Translations under genes and position numbers: made by a program
Part shown: positions 7,001-13,570 of the stretch, piece by piece
Layout: the number at the start of each line of letters is the position of its first letter
How positions within the stretch are numbered: position 1 is the stretch's first letter
From: Verrucomicrobiia bacterium
GTDB taxonomy: Bacteria; Verrucomicrobiota; Verrucomicrobiia; Opitutales; Opitutaceae
Direction: 5' to 3'
Length of the DNA: 13,570 bases
Assembly: GCA_030424825.1 (NCBI GenBank)
Contig: JAUHWE010000051.1
Location: 1-13,570 of the forward strand
The notes under the pieces: model-generated
What the model saw: only the letters and a program-made list of their open reading frames with translations
Told to the model about the DNA's origin: nothing
Database searches by the model: none

Positions 7001-9576
7001 CCTTCCCCCAACGAATCGTCTACCTTTGGAGTCTAGATGAGAACGCAGCCATCCCGTCATCAAACGGAAATGTATCCCTAGATCGGTTACAGAATCTAAA
7101 AATAAGCCAAGAGAATAGCTTCTGGGGTTTATTTCGTTTGGGGAAGGCCCTCGGAAGTTGCGACAAGCCCGTGCGGTTAAGCGTCCTATCCGCGTCCATC
7201 CATTCGATCGCAGGGGAAGCCGCGAATCCGGAAGGGGCAACCCTACTCGGGCCGGTGACAGTACTTCCACGAGAGTTTCCATTCATCGAGACTCAATCCA
7301 TTGATGTCGCCATGGATGAAGATCCTCGGCGAATTCACGGACAGATCGCCCAAGAGCTTCAGGCAAATATTTTCGAACCGATCGTCGCTTTTCGCAAAGG
7401 GCGACGCTGGACGCGTCAGATTGAGGCCTCGCACGTAGGCAAAGCATCGCCAGACTGCCCTTGGACCCGCCGCGGCGGCTCGTTTCTCATCACGGGTGGA
7501 CTGGGAGGCATTGGTCTGGAAATGGCCCGCTTTTTGTCCCGTAAAGGGGCCGGTACTCTTATTCTGCTGGGACGCAGCGGCTTGCCTCCACGGAACGAAT
7601 GGAGCCAATACGTAGAGTCTCACAGTCCCGATGACCGGGATTATCAGCGTATGAAATCGATTCTAGAGATCGAGGCGCAAGGAGCTAAGGTCGAAATCGC
7701 GATCGCGGACCTCAGCTGTCCCGTCACATCTCAATCTGCCCTCTCTCAAATTCGCACTTCACTAGGTCCAATTCATGGCATCATTCACGCGGCGGGGGCC
7801 ATGGACGATCAGCTGCTAGCCATCAAGACTGAAGAATCGGCTTCCTCAGTGCTGGCCCCGAAACTCGCCGGCACACTCGCTTTGGATGCCGCGTTTTCAG
7901 ATACAGAACTGGATTTCTTCGTGGTCTTTTCTTCCGTCGCTTCCTTTCTGGGACTGCCGGGACAAATCGATTATGCCGGTGCCAACGCTTTCCTTGACGC
8001 CTTCGTCGCAGAACGCTCGACCCGAGCCAAAGGAAAATCCCTCGCCATCAATTGGAATGCTTGGCGCGGAATCGGAATGGCGGAAAGATCCCACCGGGAA
8101 AGTCTTCAAAGCGGCGGACGAGGCATGAAGGGAACCACTCCTCACCCTGCCTTGGACTCAGTCACAGAAACCTCTTCGGGCGGACTCCTATTCGAGACCA
8201 CCTTCAGCGTGGCCCAGCATTGGCTCCTTTCCGAGCATGTCGTCAAGGGGGGGGAGGCCCTCATTCCGGGCACCGGTTTCATCGAACTGCTCCGAGCGGC
8301 GGCAACCATTGCCCTACCGCTCCAATCCCGAACGAGTCCGGCTGCACTCATCCTGGAAGACGTCCAGTTTTTCTCCCCGTTTCAGGTTCATCGATTGGAG
8401 CAAAAGCTCATGAAAATTAGCGTGGAGACAGACGGCGACGCCTACCTCCTTTCTCTCTATTCTGGCGAGGAGGAGGACCTTCCCCACGTCACGGCCACGG
8501 CCCGCGTCTTCTCTGGTGAAGCGGGCTCCCCGCTCGATCTCGACTCGATTCGCAGCCGATGCCCGGAAGTGGGCTCGACCAGAGGCACGTTCCTCGACCA
8601 GGATTTCATGGATTTCGGCCCACGCTGGGGGTGTATCCAGTCTGTTCACTACGGCAAAGGTGAATCGATTCTCGAAATCGCGCTCGACGAGCGTTTTTCA
8701 AGCGATCTGGATGGCTACCAGATTCACCCGGCCCTCCTGGATATGGCCACCGGAGGCGCTCAGCGCACGATCGATGGCTTCTCTCCAGAAACAGATTTCT
8801 ACGTTCCAATCGGATACAGCACCTTGATCTTCCACAAAGCGATGCCCGCCGCGTTCACCAGTCACGTTCAGTGCACTACAAACGACGGCGAAACCGCCTC
8901 CTTCGATATCAATCTGGCAGATCCGACCGGATATCGTTTCCTAGAAGTGAAGGGATTCACGATGAAGAAAGTTGCCCTCGGATCCTTTTCAGCCCCGTCT
9001 TCTCAAAGCGGAGACCATTCGGCTCACACCGAAGCGGACCCCCTGGAAGCAATCCTCAATGAAGCCATCCTGCCCCACGAGGGCTTAGAAGCTTTCGACC
9101 GAGTCATGAGCGACTGGGGAAGCTCCCAATGGATCATTTCGTCCGTAGATTCCAAGCGCTGGAAACAGCAACTCGATGCGGAGAGCCAGAAGGATTCCCA
9201 AGCAGAGACGAGCGGAGTTGAAGGCGCCTCCCGGCCAGATGTCCTGACCGACTACCTCGCCCCTCGCAATGAAACAGAGCAAAAGATCGCGGATATCTGG
9301 CAAGTTGTCCTCGGGGTCAAAGAAGTCGGGGTGGAAGACGATTTCTTCGAACTCGGAGGCCACTCGCTATTGCTCACTCGAGCCGCAGCCCGCATCCGCA
9401 AGGAATTGTCCGTCAACCTGCCGCTCAACACGATGTTCAACGCCCCCACGATTTCCCAACTCGCCACTAAGATTGACGAATTTAGAAACGAAACTAAATC
9501 AGATGCCGCCATGCCTGAACTAAAGGCGCTGTCTCGACAAAAGTTTAGAGTGAAACGAACCCCTCTCACCCGCTAG
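4027..9576 (+). CDS. Type I PKS module, KS-AT-KR-DH-ACP
   Basis: 1849 residues. A TAA stop lies immediately before the ATG in the same frame, so no earlier start is possible; there is no Shine-Dalgarno sequence. KS: Cys184 in TACSS, His320 in THGTGT and His360 in NIGHLGEA, so the condensing triad is complete. AT: Ser630 in GHSMGEY and His729 in VAAHS; the VAAH box is neither HAFH (malonyl) nor YASH (methylmalonyl), so the extender unit is not assigned. KR: a structural half (about 900-1130), then TGGLGGIG (1156-1163), Lys1279, Ser1303, Tyr1316 and Asn1320, all expected for activity; MDD at 1259-1261 and no Trp before Tyr point to a B-type (D-hydroxyl) KR. DH (about 1375-1650): His1404 and Asp1572, with variant motifs. 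Carrier: Ser1780 in LGGHS, a peptidyl-carrier-like sequence suited to the C domain that follows. DH after KR reverses the common DH-KR order. Acidic N-terminus and basic C-terminus suggest docking with the flanking synthases. It would extend the glycine-derived intermediate by one ketide and reduce it. Confidence 0.95.
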   Translation: MDDSEDNIDSSAIAIVGMSCRLPGAKNLAEYWDNLRKGVESVHFFSEEELLAAGESPEIIADPNYVRAQPKLDDFDQFDAGFWGWTPKDASVTDPAHRLFLEVGYEALEHSGHTGIDSEGPVGVFAATGASQYWMQNLQTNPNLIDEMGEFLVRHTGNDMNFLATRLSYELDLRGPSINVQTACSSGLVAIHMGIQSLLGGECDFAIAGASTILLPQGRGYLYRDGEIMSPDGHCRPFDANSAGTVFGSGAGAIVLRRYEDALADGDTIHAIIRSSAINNDGAQKVGYLAPGVEGQAGAIAEALTLGEIDVESISYVETHGTGTQVGDPIEFEALLQVFQEQTQKKGFCGIGSVKANIGHLGEAAAVASMIKVVLSLKHKTIPPSINFESPNEKLEIEDSPFFINDTLRNWEPNTGKRRAGITALGAGGTNAHIIVEEAPAPDLIEAEDRSRAILLLSAKSPSALNQASENLAAFLEKEGETSLTDAAYTLQQGRRALPFRRAIACQNREEAISLLRKSDTQRIADGKSEGREPSLVFMFPGGGAQYSGMGRDLYQEEPVYQSAFDEALSSLEPDLEKRIKELVFANTREATQELERPSLALPALLATEYALAQLLEAWGATPTAFIGHSMGEYTAACLAGVMSLGDAIRLVHKRGELFETIERGGMLSITLPASEARQKMPESLDFAAINAPDLCVASGPVEAIEQFQASLEADEVDCVRVHIDVAAHSSMLEPILGAFREFCQTISFAKPRIPFVSNLTGNWIQDSEATDPEYWVQHLRNTVRFADNVATVLKDDSRVLVEIGPGRTLASLAKAGAEKSADAFNSMRHPKEAQSDVEFALRTLGRIWATGAPIDWSRFWGDEPRKRVPLPTYPFERQSYWIKPGDVSSPKSDVSKPLKKRPLIDDWFGVFNWSQQGAPKPSETIEDHWLVFADQASTWDSIVAGMRDIPRTILVKRGSQYKEVSENEYEITAASESDFEKLLEALKQKEAFPQRIVYLWSLDENAAIPSSNGNVSLDRLQNLKISQENSFWGLFRLGKALGSCDKPVRLSVLSASIHSIAGEAANPEGATLLGPVTVLPREFPFIETQSIDVAMDEDPRRIHGQIAQELQANIFEPIVAFRKGRRWTRQIEASHVGKASPDCPWTRRGGSFLITGGLGGIGLEMARFLSRKGAGTLILLGRSGLPPRNEWSQYVESHSPDDRDYQRMKSILEIEAQGAKVEIAIADLSCPVTSQSALSQIRTSLGPIHGIIHAAGAMDDQLLAIKTEESASSVLAPKLAGTLALDAAFSDTELDFFVVFSSVASFLGLPGQIDYAGANAFLDAFVAERSTRAKGKSLAINWNAWRGIGMAERSHRESLQSGGRGMKGTTPHPALDSVTETSSGGLLFETTFSVAQHWLLSEHVVKGGEALIPGTGFIELLRAAATIALPLQSRTSPAALILEDVQFFSPFQVHRLEQKLMKISVETDGDAYLLSLYSGEEEDLPHVTATARVFSGEAGSPLDLDSIRSRCPEVGSTRGTFLDQDFMDFGPRWGCIQSVHYGKGESILEIALDERFSSDLDGYQIHPALLDMATGGAQRTIDGFSPETDFYVPIGYSTLIFHKAMPAAFTSHVQCTTNDGETASFDINLADPTGYRFLEVKGFTMKKVALGSFSAPSSQSGDHSAHTEADPLEAILNEAILPHEGLEAFDRVMSDWGSSQWIISSVDSKRWKQQLDAESQKDSQAETSGVEGASRPDVLTDYLAPRNETEQKIADIWQVVLGVKEVGVEDDFFELGGHSLLLTRAAARIRKELSVNLPLNTMFNAPTISQLATKIDEFRNETKSDAAMPELKALSRQKFRVKRTPLTR
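8149..8976 (+). other. Dehydratase-like double-hotdog domain after KR, variant active-site motifs
   Basis: Residues about 1375-1650 of the PKS. The N-terminal hotdog carries HVVKGGEALIPGTG, with His1404 as catalytic base; His to Pro is one residue longer than the standard HxxxGxxxxP. The C-terminal hotdog carries HPALLDMATG with Asp1572; the residue four after Asp, normally Gln or His, is Gly1576. The extra residue is coded within a run of eight G (8247-8254), but the frame stays intact. Both catalytic residues remain, so water loss is possible but not certain. From general familiarity, C-terminal DH domains of this LPGTG-like type occur in other cyanobacterial and myxobacterial hybrid PKSs, so this may be a subfamily trait rather than decay. 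A linker of about 60 residues (around 1678-1715) then leads to the ACP. Confidence 0.75.
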
Positions 9577-9615
9577 ACCTTCCTGCGTTCTCCACGCGTC
9601 CCAGTATCAGATTTC

Positions 9616-12600
9616 ATGAATGACTCACCCCCTAATTCAAACCTAGAGCCAACGTTGGCGGAAGATCCAGAAGATGGAGATATCTTTGTCGTTCCCGCTT
9701 CATTCTCCCAAAAGCGATTGTGGTCTATCGGGCAACTCGATGGCCCTAGTCCCGTATACAACATTCTCTCAGCCTTTAAAATCAAAGGCGCACTGGACGC
9801 CGCCATTCTCGAAAAAGCATTGAACGCGGTCGTCGCCCGGCACGAATCCCTTCGTACCACAATCGATCTCGTCGATGGCGAGCCATCGCAACTCATAAGG
9901 GAATCCTTACGTATCCCTATTTCAATCACGGATCTCCTCGGCGAACCGGAAGCGTCACGTGAATCGAAGGGCAATCACATCGCCAATCAGGAAGCGGCGT
10001 ACTGCTTCGATCTATCGGAAGGCCCCCTAGTCCGAGCCTCCCTCATTCGCACCGGAACCGACGAATCTATCTTCCTTCTCAATATCCATCACTCCATCAG
10101 CGATGCCACCTCGATCGAAATCGTGGTTAGGGAGTTGGCCCACTACTACAATACGTATTCAGACAAGCTCGACCAACCCCTTGACGATCTCGAACTACAA
10201 TTCGCCGATTTTGCGGCATGGGAGCAAGAAGCGCTAAACGGAGAGACCCTTAAATCCCAAATAGACTATTGGAAAGAAAAGCTATCAGGAGAGCTTCCTG
10301 TTCTCAATGTGCCCTCCGACCGACCTAGGCCCCAACAACAATCTCATCAAGGGAGCTGGGTGCCCGTACGTATCGAAAAATCTGTAAGGGATCGGATCCA
10401 ATCTATCTGCGCCAAACACAAAGCGTCTCCCTTTATCTTCCACCTCGCGGCGTTCAACATACTCCTTCACCGCTACACCCAGCAGGATGATATTTGCGTC
10501 GGGACCCCAAGCGCCAATCGCAATCGAACGGAGCTGGAGTCGCTAGCCGGGTTCTTCGTCAATACACTTGTATTCAGAAATCAAATCGATTCAGATCTTT
10601 CATTCAGCACATTTCTGGGACAGGTCCGCACTTCCTCCTTTGAAGCGCAAGGGAATGGCGAAGTGCCGCTCGACTTTCTCGTCGAAGAGCTCCGCCCCAA
10701 ACGCGACTTGAGCTACAACCCGCTGTTCCAGTCACTTTTCACCTACCAAGGAGGGCCAATCAACTTGGAGCTTTCCGGACTGGAATGCGAGATGCTCCTG
10801 CTGGACAATGGCAGTGCCAAATTCGATTTCTGCGTAACCCTTTGGGAGACCGCCGACGGAGGCGCCGAAGGGATGTGGGAATACGCGAGCGATCTCTTCG
10901 ACCGAGATACCGTGGAACGGATGGTTGTCCACTACAACACTCTGCTTTCATCAATCCTCGAAAATCCCTCCCTCCCCGTATCCGAGCTGGAGATGCTATC
11001 CCCTCGGGAACGGCAGAAGGTCCTCGTCGGCTTCAACGACACGAAAATCGACCGCAATCGGGACGAGACCATAGTCGATAAGATCAATCGGGCCGCCAGC
11101 GCCACTCCAGACGCCGTAGCCGTCGTGCACGGCAGCTCCTCCGTTAGCTACCGCGAATTGATGCTGACCTCCGACACTGTCGCGCAGGAACTGACACGGG
11201 AGAAGATCGGGACGGGATCACTGGTAGGCATCTACATGGACCGGTCCATAGAAACCGTCGCCGCCATTCTCGGCGTCCTCAAATCCGGGGCGGCCTACGT
11301 CCCGCTCGATCCGGAATACCCCGAGGGCCGAATCGCCTTCATGATCGAAGACGCCCAGATGCCCTGCATACTGACACGGGATTCACTGAAGGAGCGCCTG
11401 CCGGAAACTCAGGCGAAGACGATTTGCATCGATAGCCTCAAAAGTGCAGGCCCAGGCCCACTCTCGCCCGCCAGTGCCTCCGACCTATCCTACGTGATCT
11501 ACACTTCTGGATCGACAGGGAAACCCAAGGGCGTCGCCATCGAACACCGTAATGTCGCGGCCCTGATCGACTGGGCCCTGAGGACCTTCGACCGGCCCGA
11601 ACTCGAGGGCGTCCTCTTCTCGACCTCCATCTGTTTCGACCTTTCCGCATTCGAACTTTTCGTTACCTTGTCCGCTGGCGGGAAGGTCTTCGTCGCCGAA
11701 AACGCCCTTGAACTGCCCAGTATGCATGCTCGCGACGAGGTCACTTTGATCAACACTGTCCCTTCCGCCATGGCCGAGCTCGTATCCACAAGCTCCATAC
11801 CCCAAGGGGTGCGCGTCGTCAATCTGGCGGGCGAGGCCCTCTCCCCGGAACTCGTGGACTCAATTTACGCTATCGGGACTATAGAAAAGGTTTACGATCT
11901 GTATGGCCCATCGGAAGACACCACCTACTCGACTTGGGCCCTGCGCCTGCCGAACGCTCCTGCCACCATAGGCCGACCGATAGACAATACCCGGGCCTAC
12001 GTTCTCGACGCGAGGATGAACCCCGTGCCGCCAGGACTGCCCGGCGAGCTCTACCTTTGTGGCGAAGGCCTCGCCAGAGGATACCTGAATCGACCCGAAC
12101 TCACGAGCGAGCGGTTCGTGCCGAACCCCATTCCCGAAGAAGCCGATACCCGCTTATATAAGACGGGGGACATTGTCCGATGGAAGATCAACGGGTTCCT
12201 TGAGTATCTAGGTAGAATTGACCATCAAGTTAAGATAAGGGGATTTCGTATCGAGCTCGGTGAGATCGAAAGCGTTCTGCGTTCTCACAATGATATCGAA
12301 GATTGCGTAGTAACTGCACAAAAAAGAGATGATTCACTTCAAGAAATCGTCGCGTACATTGTCATCCACAATGACGCTGTATTCTCACCTCCGAATCTTC
12401 GTAAGACTATCAAGAAAAAGCTACCAGACTATATGGTCCCGCAGCATTTTGTTGAGCTGAATGAACTACCGCTCACTCCCAATGGGAAGGTCGATAGAAA
12501 AGCCCTTCCCAAACCCAATACACAGTCCCACACTATTGAGGAATACGAACCACCAATCAACGAAACCGAACAAGCATTATGTCAGATTTGGAAAGATATA

Positions 12601-12849
12601 CTAAACCTTGAATCGGTTAGTCGCACAGATAACTTTTTTGATATTGGCGGACACTCATTGCTCGCATTAAGGATGATAGAGCAAGTAAATAAAACACTTA
12701 ATTTTCGGCTCAATGCTCGTACTGTGATTCTTGAACCACTGTTCGAAATAGCAGCTCAAATTGTCGAAAATCAAGATTCTGTAACAACCGTGAGCCCCCC
12801 CTCTAAAAAGCTAGGTATCTTCTCTAGGATATTTGGGAAAGGCGAATAA
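9616..12849 (+). CDS. NRPS module C-A-PCP, predicted alanine-activating
   Basis: 1077 residues. The C domain (about 20-455) opens with SFSQKRLW and has the intact HHxxxD motif HHSISD (158-163); its sequence looks like an LCL type, accepting from an upstream carrier. The A domain (about 480-960) has A3 YVIYTSGSTG (626-635), A5 DLYGPSE (761-767), A7 YKTGD, A8 GRIDHQVKIRGFRIELGE and Lys958 in NGK. Specificity positions D675, L676, F679, N713, N736, A738, L762, T770, Y771 and K958 give DLFNNALTYK, a code I recall for alanine in cyanobacterial synthases such as microcystin McyA. The carrier has Ser1014 in GGHS. There is no epimerase, thioesterase or reductase domain. The ATG is the first start after a TAG stop 39 bases upstream in the same frame; no Shine-Dalgarno is visible. 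The N-terminus is acidic and the C-terminus is a short basic amphipathic stretch. GC drops sharply near 12180, between A7 and A8. Confidence 0.95.
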   Translation: MNDSPPNSNLEPTLAEDPEDGDIFVVPASFSQKRLWSIGQLDGPSPVYNILSAFKIKGALDAAILEKALNAVVARHESLRTTIDLVDGEPSQLIRESLRIPISITDLLGEPEASRESKGNHIANQEAAYCFDLSEGPLVRASLIRTGTDESIFLLNIHHSISDATSIEIVVRELAHYYNTYSDKLDQPLDDLELQFADFAAWEQEALNGETLKSQIDYWKEKLSGELPVLNVPSDRPRPQQQSHQGSWVPVRIEKSVRDRIQSICAKHKASPFIFHLAAFNILLHRYTQQDDICVGTPSANRNRTELESLAGFFVNTLVFRNQIDSDLSFSTFLGQVRTSSFEAQGNGEVPLDFLVEELRPKRDLSYNPLFQSLFTYQGGPINLELSGLECEMLLLDNGSAKFDFCVTLWETADGGAEGMWEYASDLFDRDTVERMVVHYNTLLSSILENPSLPVSELEMLSPRERQKVLVGFNDTKIDRNRDETIVDKINRAASATPDAVAVVHGSSSVSYRELMLTSDTVAQELTREKIGTGSLVGIYMDRSIETVAAILGVLKSGAAYVPLDPEYPEGRIAFMIEDAQMPCILTRDSLKERLPETQAKTICIDSLKSAGPGPLSPASASDLSYVIYTSGSTGKPKGVAIEHRNVAALIDWALRTFDRPELEGVLFSTSICFDLSAFELFVTLSAGGKVFVAENALELPSMHARDEVTLINTVPSAMAELVSTSSIPQGVRVVNLAGEALSPELVDSIYAIGTIEKVYDLYGPSEDTTYSTWALRLPNAPATIGRPIDNTRAYVLDARMNPVPPGLPGELYLCGEGLARGYLNRPELTSERFVPNPIPEEADTRLYKTGDIVRWKINGFLEYLGRIDHQVKIRGFRIELGEIESVLRSHNDIEDCVVTAQKRDDSLQEIVAYIVIHNDAVFSPPNLRKTIKKKLPDYMVPQHFVELNELPLTPNGKVDRKALPKPNTQSHTIEEYEPPINETEQALCQIWKDILNLESVSRTDNFFDIGGHSLLALRMIEQVNKTLNFRLNARTVILEPLFEIAAQIVENQDSVTTVSPPSKKLGIFSRIFGKGE

Positions 12850-12851
12850 TG
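12835..12851 (+). promoter_or_regulatory. Ribosome binding site and one-base stop/start overlap
   Basis: GGGAAAGG (12835-12842) sits six bases before the ATG at 12849, and that ATG overlaps the preceding TAA by one base. This is the only start in the window with a plausible Shine-Dalgarno sequence. It supports the choice of start and coupled translation of the hydrolase-like gene with the NRPS gene. Confidence 0.6.
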
Positions 12852-13570
12852 GAACCTTTAAATTTTGGAGGCAACAATGCCGTTTTCGGCATGTATCACC
12901 CGTCAAAAAAGGGTCACTCATCGGGTGCCGTGCTTATTTCCCCGCCATTGTTTATTGATTTTTACCGGACTCATCAAATCATAAAAGATACTGCTATCCA
13001 CTTAAGTGAACTAGGATACGATGTCCTCCGATTTGACTTCCGAGGAACCGGTGACTCTGCGCTCCGAGACGACGAAGTTACACTAGAGCACTGGTTGGAC
13101 GATTTAAAGAACGCCTGGCGAGAGCTAGAGGACCTCAGTGGAAGCAAAATCAGTATCATCGGAATCCGGTTATCCGCCGCTCTTTCCCTCATGGCCTTTG
13201 CTGACCAAGAGAGAAAGCTATCCGCAATCACCCTCTGGGACCCCATCATCCATGGGAAGAATTATATTGATGAATTGAATCAAGTCCAACAGGAATATTT
13301 TGAAGATTACGCTTCTTCCCGCCCCGACCGAACGACTCTCCTAAGCGACGAACTTGTTGGGTTTCGTTGCCGTCCGGGATTAATAGAATCTATCCGTTCG
13401 ATTGATGTAGCATCTGTCATAGAGCCGTCGTATTCGAATATTCCGATTACTCATTTACACTCTTCCCAAAACCGCAAAACTTCCACCGTCGGTAAACTGT
13501 TCAACCGCACATTTGAAATCAAGGCCGACTGCAACTGGGAGACCATGAGCGGCTCTATGATTTTCGATAA
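12849..13570 (+). CDS. Alpha/beta-hydrolase-like protein, 3'-truncated, Arg at nucleophile position
   Basis: An open frame of 240 codons runs off the window end. The start ATG shares its A with the TAA stop of the NRPS gene (TAATG), and GGGAAAGG lies six bases upstream, so translation is probably coupled. The fold is suggested by VLISPPLFIDFYRTHQ, then LGYDVLRFDFRGTGDS (the strand and turn typical of hydrolases) and a nucleophile-elbow-like IIGIRLSAALSL. In a G-x-Nu-x-G elbow this places Arg where Ser, Cys or Asp would be; Ser lies two residues later. A GLRLGA elbow is, as I recall, typical of the 'hydrolase 2' family associated with exosortase A systems, so this may be a relative. The C-terminal catalytic His would fall at or beyond the window end. 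Position after a TE-less NRPS hints at a role in release, editing or tailoring, but the function is unknown. Confidence 0.8.
   Translation, partial: MEPLNFGGNNAVFGMYHPSKKGHSSGAVLISPPLFIDFYRTHQIIKDTAIHLSELGYDVLRFDFRGTGDSALRDDEVTLEHWLDDLKNAWRELEDLSGSKISIIGIRLSAALSLMAFADQERKLSAITLWDPIIHGKNYIDELNQVQQEYFEDYASSRPDRTTLLSDELVGFRCRPGLIESIRSIDVASVIEPSYSNIPITHLHSSQNRKTSTVGKLFNRTFEIKADCNWETMSGSMIFD

Noticed and set aside
142..11560. Near-identical DNA around A3 in the first and third synthase genes (about 142-210 and 11491-11560)
   Set aside because: A3 is the most conserved A-domain motif, and the match fades quickly on both sides, so recent gene conversion is not needed.

Overview
The window holds about 13.6 kb of one strand of a hybrid non-ribosomal peptide / polyketide assembly line. 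All genes lie on the + strand and are packed closely, as in one operon, and the cluster runs out of the window at both ends. Base composition is moderate. The ATGs of the second and third genes have no Shine-Dalgarno sequence. The protein style is that of Gram-negative or cyanobacterial/myxobacterial hybrid synthases, not actinomycete ones. A Verrucomicrobiota, cyanobacterial, planctomycete or myxobacterial source is possible, but the sequence does not settle it.

Layout: (1) 1-3942 is the 3' part of an NRPS gene. It encodes one adenylation domain, already in progress at base 1, followed by a carrier domain. This adenylation domain is interrupted twice: a luciferase-like flavin monooxygenase sits between core motifs A4 and A5, and an N-methyltransferase sits between A8 and A9. 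Its reconstructed specificity code reads DILQLGVIWK, a glycine-type code. (2) 4027-9576 is a one-module type I PKS with the order KS-AT-KR-DH-ACP, the dehydratase lying after the ketoreductase. (3) 9616-12849 is a one-module NRPS, C-A-PCP, with code DLFNNALTYK, an alanine-type code. (4) 12849 to the window end is the 5' part of an alpha/beta-hydrolase-like gene, overlapping gene 3 by one base. It has Arg where the nucleophile of the hydrolase elbow is expected.

Read collinearly, the line would add N-methylated and possibly alpha-oxidised glycine, extend it by a ketide unit that is reduced and perhaps dehydrated, then add alanine. If the monooxygenase is silent, the Gly-ketide piece would be a 4-(methylamino)-3-hydroxybutanoyl or 4-(methylamino)crotonyl unit. 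If it hydroxylates the glycine alpha carbon, as proposed for the terminal module of myxothiazol/melithiazol synthases (MtaG/MelG), the N-C bond could break in mid-line. No thioesterase or reductase release domain is present, so release must lie downstream or involve a separate enzyme.

The points most worth a second look are the doubly interrupted glycine adenylation domain, the KR-then-DH module with altered DH motifs, the paired basic-tail/acidic-head protein ends at both synthase junctions, and a sharp fall in GC near 12180 inside the third gene's adenylation domain. The two spacers (84 and 39 bases) hold no gene. No RNA gene, mobile element or CRISPR array was seen.
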